Assembly (NCBI GenBank): GCA_910577645.1
Contig: CAJTOL010000001.1
Span: 124,001 to 188,000, forward strand
Length of the DNA: 64,000 nucleotides
From: an uncultured Lachnospiraceae bacterium
GTDB lineage: Bacteria > Bacillota > Clostridia > Lachnospirales > Lachnospiraceae
Reading direction: 5' to 3'
Shown here piece by piece: positions 57,483 to 64,000 of this stretch. Position 1 is the stretch's first letter. Every line of letters begins with the position of its first letter. The translations under genes and the position numbers were made by a program. Under the pieces are notes generated by a model. That model had not been told where the DNA came from and searched no databases. It worked only from the letters and a program-made list of their open reading frames with translations.

Positions 57483-58592
57483 ATGTCATACCAGCTAACC
57501 CCCCAGGCAATGCCGCAAGTTACAATTTTAACCAACGAATTTATAGACAAATACATGGCAGCGGCCAACGGAGAATATGTAAAAGTCTATTTATACCTTC
57601 TCCGCCACCAGAACGATCTGGTAGAACTGGGAGCCATTGCCGAAGCATTAAACCATACAGAGGCAGATGTGCGCCGGGCCCTGGCATACTGGGAGAGAAT
57701 GGGAATTCTGTCCAAGGAAGAAGGAAGCTTTGCAGCAGACGCCCCGCCCCTGTATCCGGATTCCTGTCTGGAGAATACCCGGGAGATCCAAATTGCAGAA
57801 GAAAAAAGCCTTTACGGTACAGGCAAGCCTCTGTCACGGCCCGAGACACCTTCCAAAGCAACCGGGGCGGAAGGATATCCTTTGGACAATTTAAACCGGC
57901 TAAACGGAGATGAAGCATTTGCAGAGCTGCTCTATATTGCACAGAAATATATGAATAAGGTTTTTACTCAAAGGGAATGTCAAACCTTTGCGTACCTCTA
58001 CGACGGCCTGCACATGGGAAAGGAGCTGCTGGAATATCTGGTAGAATACTGTGCCCAGCTGGGCCATACCAGCATCCGCTACATAGAAACAGTAGCCATA
58101 AACTGGCATGAGCGGGGAATACGCACAGTAGACGAGGCCAAGCTTTCGGCTTCCGCCTACACCAAAGAGGCCTTTGCCGTAATGAAGGCCTTTGGACTGA
58201 CTGATCGCAGGCCGGGAGAGTCGGAGAGACAGATTATAGAAAAATGGTTCCGGACCTGGGGTTTTAGCAGGGAGCTGGTAACCGAGGCCTGCAGCCGCAC
58301 CCTTCAATCCGCCCATACGCCAAGCTTTCAATATGCAGATAAAATATTGGCAGCCTGGAAAGAAGAGAAGGTGCACACCCTGGAGGACGTAAAGACACTG
58401 GATGCAAAACGCAGGGGGACTTCTTCCAGGCAGGGAGAAGAACGAAAAGAAGCAGGCCAGCCCAGGCAGCGGAACACAGGAGGAACAGGGCCCCAGCCCC
58501 AGGCCCGCAGAACGCCCAACCAGTTTCATAATTTTAAACAGAGGGATGTAGACTATGATGCTCTTATTTTAGAACAGCTTCAGAAGAAATAG
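57483..58592 (+). CDS. DnaD-domain primosomal protein
   Basis: A 369-residue DnaD/DnaB-type helicase-loading protein: N-terminal winged helix (about 25-90, VKVYLYLLRHQNDLVELGAIAEAL), two DnaD C-terminal-type domains (about 135-215 and 230-300), each with the family YxxxxxxxW pattern (YIETVAINW, YADKILAAW), and a disordered, Arg/Gln-rich tail ending in a helix. It helps load the replicative helicase at DnaA-opened or restart sites. The next gene is its likely partner loader. Only a weak ribosome site (GAGAGG) precedes the ATG. Confidence 0.88.
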   Translation: MSYQLTPQAMPQVTILTNEFIDKYMAAANGEYVKVYLYLLRHQNDLVELGAIAEALNHTEADVRRALAYWERMGILSKEEGSFAADAPPLYPDSCLENTREIQIAEEKSLYGTGKPLSRPETPSKATGAEGYPLDNLNRLNGDEAFAELLYIAQKYMNKVFTQRECQTFAYLYDGLHMGKELLEYLVEYCAQLGHTSIRYIETVAINWHERGIRTVDEAKLSASAYTKEAFAVMKAFGLTDRRPGESERQIIEKWFRTWGFSRELVTEACSRTLQSAHTPSFQYADKILAAWKEEKVHTLEDVKTLDAKRRGTSSRQGEERKEAGQPRQRNTGGTGPQPQARRTPNQFHNFKQRDVDYDALILEQLQKK

Positions 58593-58653
58593 GAGGAGAT
58601 GCCTGAGGGCATCCCTGGATGCCCTGAAAAGCAGGGCAAAAAAGGAGGAAGGT

Positions 58654-59643
58654 ATGGCACTGAGCAATTCCCAATATAACGCCATTATGCGGGACTACGA
58701 AAGACGCCAGATTGATAACCGCCATAGCCAGGAGCAGCGGGTAGAAGAAATTTATCAGAGGATTCCTGCTGTTCGGGAGATAGACCATACGGTAGGATTA
58801 AAGGCAGTGGAGCGGGCCAGGCAGCTTCTGGGAGGCGATATTGCTGCCAGGGAGCGGCTTAAGAGGGAGATTGCCGAGCTTGGCGAACAGAGAACGGCCC
58901 TTCTCACCGCTTATGGCTATCCGGAAAATTATCTGGAAATGAGCTATACCTGTGAGGACTGCAAAGACACAGGATACATAGAGGGGAAAAAATGCCACTG
59001 CTTTAAGCGGGCCCAGATGAAACTTCTCTATGCACAATCCAATATTGACCAGATTGTAAAAAAAGAAAACTTTTCCACGTTTTCCTATGATTGCTTTGAT
59101 GACCGCCAGGTTATTCCGGAAGTGGGGATGACGGCGGCTCAATATATGAAGGGAGTAGCAGAGCAGTGCTTCCGCTTTGCCCGGGAGCTGGGCAAAAAAG
59201 GAGGAAATATTTTGTTTACCGGAAATACCGGCGTAGGCAAAACCTTTTTAACCAACTGTATTGCCAAGGAAGCTATGGATTCCTATTATTCTGTCCTGTA
59301 TCTGTCTGCCAACGATCTGTTTGAGGTATTTTCAAAGAACCGTTTTGAATCCCGCAGTGAGGAAGAGATTCGGGATACTTACCAGTCCATACTAGAGTGT
59401 GATCTGTTGATTATTGACGACCTGGGGACAGAGATTAACAACAGCTTTACTTCCTCCCAGCTTTTCTACTGCATTAACGACAGGCTGGCAAGCAGCCGTT
59501 CCACGATTATTTCCACTAATTTGTCTGTGAATATGCTGCGGGATAATTATACGGACAGAGTTACCTCACGGATTATCAGCGGTTACCGGATCATCCCGTT
59601 ATATGGAGAAGATTTACGCCGGAGAAAGCTCCTTGGGGGTTGA
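58654..59643 (+). CDS. DnaI/DnaC-type AAA+ helicase loader
   Basis: A 329-residue ATPase with an N-terminal helicase-binding region including a zinc site (CEDCKDTG and KCHC, about 103-119), and a C-terminal AAA+ domain: Walker A TGNTGVGKT (about 188), Walker B LLIIDDLGTE, sensor I STNL and an Arg finger in DRVTSRI. It loads the DnaB-family helicase in concert with DnaD-type proteins. AAAGGAGGAAGG precedes the ATG. Confidence 0.9.
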   Translation: MALSNSQYNAIMRDYERRQIDNRHSQEQRVEEIYQRIPAVREIDHTVGLKAVERARQLLGGDIAARERLKREIAELGEQRTALLTAYGYPENYLEMSYTCEDCKDTGYIEGKKCHCFKRAQMKLLYAQSNIDQIVKKENFSTFSYDCFDDRQVIPEVGMTAAQYMKGVAEQCFRFARELGKKGGNILFTGNTGVGKTFLTNCIAKEAMDSYYSVLYLSANDLFEVFSKNRFESRSEEEIRDTYQSILECDLLIIDDLGTEINNSFTSSQLFYCINDRLASSRSTIISTNLSVNMLRDNYTDRVTSRIISGYRIIPLYGEDLRRRKLLGG

Positions 59644-59809
59644 CTATTCCCCTGGAGGATGTTATAAATGAAGTGCCTGTTATTATATGAACTTATAACC
59701 TGTCAAATATATCGCAGTAAGCTGACGGGGTATCAAATTTGCAGCGCAGCAAGCCGTGGGGACCTGACCCTGCGGGCAGTTGCCATCACACAAATAAATG
59801 GAGGATGAA

Positions 59810-60982
59810 ATGCTGTACCAAGAGAAGATTATTGAGACCATTCCGGTGGGGCCGTTGGGATTGATTCCTTTAAAAAGCTGCTCAGAGTTGGGAAAAAAGG
59901 TTGATAAGTATCTGGTAGACTGGAGAAGAGAGCGGGAAAGCGAGCACAAGCACACCATTGCATTTGCTGGTTACCAGAGAGACTCTTACATTATAGGAGC
60001 CCAGACTCCAAGATTTGGTTCCGGCGAAGGCAAGGGAACTTTAGAGGCGTCTGTCCGTGGGGATGATTTGTATCTGATGGTGGATGTATGTAACTACAGC
60101 CTTACCTATTCCTTGTGCGGGGAGACCAATCATATGTCTCCGGATGATCATTTTCAGGATTTAAAGCGCGTAATCGCTGCTGCTGCCGGAAAGGCGCGGA
60201 GGATCAATGTGATTATGCCGTTCCTCTACGAAAGCCGCCAGCATAAGCGCTCCAGCAGAGAATCTCTGGACTGTGCATTGGCTCTTCAGGAGCTGGCTCA
60301 CATGGGAGTGGAGAATATTATTACCTTTGATGCCCATGATCCCAGAGTGCAGAATGCGATTCCTTTCAGAGGCTTTGAAACCGTACAGCCTATTTATCAG
60401 TTTATCAAACATTTGTTAAAGCACGAAACCAACCTGGAGATTGACAGCGATCACATGATGGTCATCAGTCCTGACGAGGGCGGAATGAACCGGGCGGTTT
60501 ACTTTGCAAATGTTCTGGGACTGGATATGGGGATGTTTTATAAACGCAGAGACTATACCAAGATTGTAAATGGCCGCAACCCGATTGTTGCCCATGAATT
60601 TTTAGGAAGCAGCGTAGAGGGCAAGGATGTTTTAATCATTGACGATATGATTTCCTCCGGTGAGAGTATGCTGGACGTTGCAAAAGAACTAAAGGAACGC
60701 AAGGCAAGGAAGGTATTTATCTGTGCTACCTTCGGGCTGTTCACCAACGGACTGGATAAGTTTGACGAGTATTACGAGAAAGGCCTGATTGACAGGATCC
60801 TTACCACCAACCTGGTATATCAGACAGAGGAGCTGCTTAACAGACCTTACTATATTGATGTGGATATGAGCAAATATATTGCGCTGATTATTGATAATCT
60901 AAATCATGATGCATCTTTAAGCGATCTGTTGAATCCTACTGGGCGGATTAATAGGTTGTTGAATCAGTACAGAAGTAAATAA
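59810..60982 (+). CDS. prs: Ribose-phosphate pyrophosphokinase-family protein
   Basis: A 390-residue PRPP synthetase homologue, longer than the classical 315-residue enzyme. It shows the PRPP-binding motif DVLIIDDMISSGESM, FDAHDPRVQNA and the MPFLYESRQHKR loop equivalent to the ATP flexible loop. It makes PRPP for nucleotide, His and Trp synthesis. The ATG at 59810, five bases behind GGAGG, is taken; the ATG at 59798 overlaps that site. The 166-bp gap before it is GC-rich in its second half with small hairpins but no recognised riboswitch. Confidence 0.87.
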   Translation: MLYQEKIIETIPVGPLGLIPLKSCSELGKKVDKYLVDWRRERESEHKHTIAFAGYQRDSYIIGAQTPRFGSGEGKGTLEASVRGDDLYLMVDVCNYSLTYSLCGETNHMSPDDHFQDLKRVIAAAAGKARRINVIMPFLYESRQHKRSSRESLDCALALQELAHMGVENIITFDAHDPRVQNAIPFRGFETVQPIYQFIKHLLKHETNLEIDSDHMMVISPDEGGMNRAVYFANVLGLDMGMFYKRRDYTKIVNGRNPIVAHEFLGSSVEGKDVLIIDDMISSGESMLDVAKELKERKARKVFICATFGLFTNGLDKFDEYYEKGLIDRILTTNLVYQTEELLNRPYYIDVDMSKYIALIIDNLNHDASLSDLLNPTGRINRLLNQYRSK

Positions 60983-60988
60983 AAATAA

Positions 60989-61050
60989 AAAGGGAATGTG
61001 GCAAAATGAAACCAGAGACTTTCTGTTTCGTTTTATCACATTCCCTTTTT
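60989..61050 (+). terminator. Terminator after prs, dispersed family copy F
   Basis: AAAAAGGGAATGTGGCAAAA(TGAAAC) pairs with GTTTCGTTTTATCACATTCC(CTTTTT) around a short loop; the right arm ends in a T-run. Confidence 0.85.
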
Positions 61051-61099
61051 GTAAAAGCGGCCCCGTATCTTCCTCTAAAAATCTTAAGAAAAGTTTAGG

Positions 61100-61128
61100 T
61101 TGTAGTTTCTGCGGATATTATATAAAAT
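61100..61128 (+). promoter_or_regulatory. Promoter of the large anchored protein gene
   Basis: TTGTAG (61100-61105), 17 bp, TAAAAT (61123-61128). Confidence 0.5.
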
Positions 61129-61181
61129 AGAGGTTACCATGCAAACTATTCCTATAGCCCACAAAGGAAGCCAAATAAATT

Positions 61182-63662
61182 ATGAAAAAATTTTTTCTCA
61201 GAACCATCATCCTGCTGCTGATATTCATATCAGCAGTAGCCGGATATTTTATATGGATAAGAAACCACAATTTGTCAGACGGCAGCCGGCGCGTCTATAC
61301 CGTCATTCAGGAAAGCACGTTTCCGGTTATGTATATGGAGATGTACGGCGAAAAAATGAATTGCCTCCATGGATATTCCCAGGACATGAGGGAGGCAGTT
61401 ATGCGGGATACTCTGACCATTCTTCCGGAAGACAGACGGCTTCCTATCCTTTTAGAGGACTATGACGGAAGTATTACCGGCATTTATTACGAGATCCGGA
61501 GTTTGGATTTAGATCGGCTGGTAGAACGTACCCAGATAGAAACATGGACAGAAACCGAAAACGGTATCCGGGCAGAACTGCCCATTCAGAATCTTTTAGC
61601 CAAAGATCAGGAATACCTTCTGAGCCTGTCTGTTACTACCTCAGAAAACGGAACCATCGGTTATTACACCAGGATTAAGTGGACCGATAATACCAATATC
61701 CAGGCTATGATTGATCTGGCAAAAACTTTTTCCAGCAAAACCTTTAATTACCAGGAGGCCGCACAGCTTACCATGTACCTGGAGCCTGATGCCACAGCGG
61801 ACAACAGCAATCTGGGAGAGGTTAGTATCAACTGCAGTTTTTCCCAGATTACCTGGGGCGGCCTGGATGTGGAGCTGGGAAGCCGGATAGAGGTTTCTTT
61901 AAAAGAGCTGGACGGCATTATGGGACAGATAGAGCTCCAGTATCTGGCAACCCGTCAGACAGAAGACGGCCGGACCGAAACCTATGAGGTAACCGACGAC
62001 TTTACCCTGAAATGGAATGAGCAGAGAATCTATATGATGGATTTTGACCGCCGGGTGAATGAGATTTTTACCGGAAACCGGGACTGCCTTTCCGGGAAGC
62101 GGATCCTCCTTGGAATTACCGCAGACGACAAGGTAAGCGCCAAGTCCAGCCCAAACGGAAAACAAATTGGATTTAGAACCAACCGGGATTTGTGGCTTTA
62201 CGATCAGGACAATAGAGACCTGGTAAGTATATTTTCCTTCCGGAGTCAGGAAAACAGTTCAAAAATGGAGTATGACCAGCACGATGTAAAAATTCTCCAG
62301 GTGTCTGACAACGGAGATGTGGATTTTCTGGTTTACGGGTATATGAACCGGGGACGCCGGGAGGGGCAGGTGGGAATCGGCTTATATCACTATTCAGATG
62401 CTGACAGCGCTTTAGAGGAAAGATTTTTTGCCCCCTTTATTACTACCTATGAGGATTTGAGGCTGGATTTAGATAAGCTGTGCTACCAATCCCAGGGAGG
62501 AATGCTGTATTTAATGCAGGACCATGCAGTGTACGGCATCGATTTAAATAGCAGCGAGTATATTATTCTGGCAGATTCCCTGGAAGAGGGGGCTTATGCG
62601 GTAAGTCAGGACGGCCGTCATTTTGCCTGGCAGGATGGCCATAAGAAACACGAAGCAGTCTCTGTCAGCCTGATGGATTTAGAAACTGGGGTGAAGCAGA
62701 CTATTTCTGCACCGGAAGGAGATTATATCCGGAGCCTTGGCTTTGTAGGCGGAGATTTCCTGTATGGTTTGGCCCGCCAAGGCAGCCGCTGGGTAGTCAA
62801 CAACCGGTTGGAAGAGATTCCCATGTATGCTCTGGAGGTTTTGGGGGAGGACTCTCAGATACTGACCCGGTATGAAAAGGAAGGGTATTATATTTCCGGG
62901 GTATCGGTGGAGGACAGCCGGATCCATTTAAAGCGTATTGTCCAGGAATTGGGAAATTCTTATATTATGGTAGATAAGGATACAATTGTCTGCAATGCGG
63001 AGATAGAAAATACAGAATTGGAAGGGATTGGCTGGTATGCCTCTTCTGACAAAGAAAAGGTTTATTTTGTTCAGCTGAGCTTTGACATCAAGGCAAGCCA
63101 GGATATAGACCTGTCCGGTCCAAGAAAGGTATCCTATGACCAGTCTTTAGACTTGGGACTGGTTGCCAATACGCCCTTTACCAGAATGACCTTTTACGCA
63201 TACGGAAACGGCAGGCTGAGGGGAATCACCCAGGACTTTAAAACAGCTGTGGAGCTGGCTTATGAGGATATGGGACTGGTAACGGATGAGGATCAGAATA
63301 TATTGTGGAACCGGGTAAACCGGGGAAATACAAAAAATATCCGGGACCCTCAAAACGTTGCTTATCGGATTACCCAGAATCTGGATGATTTTACAGAGAG
63401 CAAAGAATTTCCCGACGGAACGATAATGCTGGATGCAAAAGGCCTGGCTATGAACCAGATCCTGTACTTTGTGGATCAGGGCTGTCCGGTAATTGCCTAC
63501 ACCGGAGAGAAGAAATACCTTTTTATTTCCGGATTCGACCAGTATAACGTAACCTTATACCAGCCGGAGACAGGGGAATCCTGGAAAATGGGATTAAATG
63601 ATGCCTCGGCATATTTCCAAAATTTGCAAAATGACTTTGTGTGCGGCATTATCAGCCAGTAA
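61182..63662 (+). CDS. Large membrane-anchored extracytoplasmic protein, unknown function
   Basis: An 826-residue protein with an uncleaved-looking N-terminal membrane anchor (residues 7-26) and an extracellular part. Residues 45-270 are beta-rich; about 315-640 has propeller-like repeats (SPNGKQIGFRTNRDLWLYD, VSQDGRHFAWQDG); the last 100 residues (GLAMNQILYFVDQGCPVIAY, LFISGFDQYNVTLYQPETG) resemble a C39-peptidase-like fold without an obvious catalytic Cys-His pair. AAAGGAAG precedes the ATG. Similar proteins are common in Lachnospiraceae but have no assigned role; lying before murA, a cell-envelope role is plausible. Confidence 0.8.
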   Translation: MKKFFLRTIILLLIFISAVAGYFIWIRNHNLSDGSRRVYTVIQESTFPVMYMEMYGEKMNCLHGYSQDMREAVMRDTLTILPEDRRLPILLEDYDGSITGIYYEIRSLDLDRLVERTQIETWTETENGIRAELPIQNLLAKDQEYLLSLSVTTSENGTIGYYTRIKWTDNTNIQAMIDLAKTFSSKTFNYQEAAQLTMYLEPDATADNSNLGEVSINCSFSQITWGGLDVELGSRIEVSLKELDGIMGQIELQYLATRQTEDGRTETYEVTDDFTLKWNEQRIYMMDFDRRVNEIFTGNRDCLSGKRILLGITADDKVSAKSSPNGKQIGFRTNRDLWLYDQDNRDLVSIFSFRSQENSSKMEYDQHDVKILQVSDNGDVDFLVYGYMNRGRREGQVGIGLYHYSDADSALEERFFAPFITTYEDLRLDLDKLCYQSQGGMLYLMQDHAVYGIDLNSSEYIILADSLEEGAYAVSQDGRHFAWQDGHKKHEAVSVSLMDLETGVKQTISAPEGDYIRSLGFVGGDFLYGLARQGSRWVVNNRLEEIPMYALEVLGEDSQILTRYEKEGYYISGVSVEDSRIHLKRIVQELGNSYIMVDKDTIVCNAEIENTELEGIGWYASSDKEKVYFVQLSFDIKASQDIDLSGPRKVSYDQSLDLGLVANTPFTRMTFYAYGNGRLRGITQDFKTAVELAYEDMGLVTDEDQNILWNRVNRGNTKNIRDPQNVAYRITQNLDDFTESKEFPDGTIMLDAKGLAMNQILYFVDQGCPVIAYTGEKKYLFISGFDQYNVTLYQPETGESWKMGLNDASAYFQNLQNDFVCGIISQ

Positions 63663-63714
63663 AATCCGCGTCCGTGAACTGTTACTAAATAGTAGATAAA
63701 AAAACGCGATTCTC

Positions 63715-63742
63715 TTTACAAGTCGGATTTTTATGATATAAT
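63715..63742 (+). promoter_or_regulatory. Promoter of murA
   Basis: TTTACA (63715-63720), 16 bp, TATAAT (63737-63742) with extended -10 TG; a second TATAAT follows at 63744-63749. Confidence 0.75.
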
Positions 63743-63833
63743 CTATAATGCATAATTGTAATATTAATAAATTTGCAATAATATCTTTCGCTTTGTAATA
63801 AATGGGAACGATGAAGGGGTTAGGAGAGTTAGG

Positions 63834-64000
63834 ATGGAACAGTATATCATGGAGGGCGGTAATCCTCTGGTAGGTGAAGTCACCATCGGAGGTGCAAAAA
63901 ACGCTGCTTTAGGAATTCTGACCGCGGCAATCATGACTGACGATGACGTACTGATAGAGAATCTTCCGGATGTCCGTGACATAAATGTCATGCTGGAGGC
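63834..64000 (+). CDS. murA: UDP-N-acetylglucosamine 1-carboxyvinyltransferase, N-terminal part
   Basis: The first 55 codons of a gene cut by the right window edge. The start MEQYIMEGGNPLVGEVTIGG and the KNAALGILTAAIM and LENLPDVRDI-like stretch identify MurA (EPSP synthase fold), which transfers enolpyruvate to UDP-GlcNAc, the first committed step of peptidoglycan synthesis. The catalytic Cys lies beyond the window. TAGGAGAG precedes the ATG. Confidence 0.93.
   Translation, partial: MEQYIMEGGNPLVGEVTIGGAKNAALGILTAAIMTDDDVLIENLPDVRDINVMLE

Noticed and set aside
59700..59800. PRPP or ykkC-type riboswitch before prs
   Set aside because: The leader is GC-rich with small hairpins, but none of the conserved ykkC-class sequence blocks is visible.
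1..64000. tRNA genes, CRISPR arrays, insertion sequences or prophage genes
   Set aside because: I looked for tRNA T-loop patterns, spaced repeats and transposase or phage motifs and saw none; the only repeats are the hairpin family, the 86-bp pair, the L1 sites and the rplJ-rplL tandem.

Overview
The window looks like chromosomal DNA of a spore-forming, anaerobic, mid-GC Gram-positive bacterium of the Clostridia, most likely a Lachnospiraceae of the Enterocloster/Lachnoclostridium kind. The grounds are a PerR-type regulator next to reverse rubrerythrin and rubrerythrin, a CotS-type coat protein, a type-3 prolyl-tRNA synthetase under a T-box, strong AGGAGG ribosome sites, holin-like type I toxins and DnaD/DnaI-type helicase-loading genes. 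Nearly all genes lie on the plus strand. I found no tRNA, rRNA, CRISPR array, transposase or phage module.

Layout. 0-2.2 kb: oxidative-stress block (PerR end, PerR-like operator, two rubrerythrins, YkgJ protein). 2.2-8.2 kb: T-box/proS, cca, CotS-like protein, phosphoglucomutase. 8.2-9.1 kb: gene-poor stretch with two holin-like toxin genes and a predicted antisense RNA. 9.1-18.2 kb: an uncharacterised uptake and catabolic cluster (YheO-type regulator, RidA, TRAP transporter, metallo-beta-lactamase-fold hydrolase, amidohydrolase, class V aminotransferase, DUF362 protein) with two copies of an 86-bp repeat that also reads as a translated micropeptide. 18-27.8 kb: membrane protein, ABC-F ATPase, MreB, RecD2, ComF, bactofilin, NlpC/P60 hydrolase, two small membrane proteins. 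27.9-31.8 kb: rpmG-secE-nusG-rplK-rplA-rplJ-rplL with duplicated L1 sites, an L10 leader and a tandem repeat before rplL; rpoBC do not follow. 31.9-36 kb: udk, DUF1576 protein, MscL with a zinc ribbon, cupin. 36-44.2 kb: dipeptidase plus oligopeptide ABC transporter and a convergent LysR gene. 44.3-44.9 kb: preQ1 riboswitch and queT. 45-55.5 kb: amino-sugar/glycopeptide-type locus (HPr variant, MupG, PRD regulator, Lac-type PTS, GrdB-like protein, glycosylasparaginase-like hydrolase, dipeptidase, CutC, YitT) with two matching operators. 55.6-64 kb: murC, a DnaA-box cluster, dnaD and dnaI-type genes, prs, a large membrane-anchored protein and the start of murA.

Recurring structure. Six hairpins sharing the stem core GCAAAATGAAA lie at operon ends or boundaries and look like a dispersed repeat family used as terminators. 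One of them abuts a fragment of the holin-like toxin gene, 36 kb from the intact copy. The observations I would check first are the twin micropeptide/repeat in the TRAP operon, the DnaA-box cluster in front of the helicase-loader genes, the paired PTS operators with identical promoter spacing, and the type I toxin locus.
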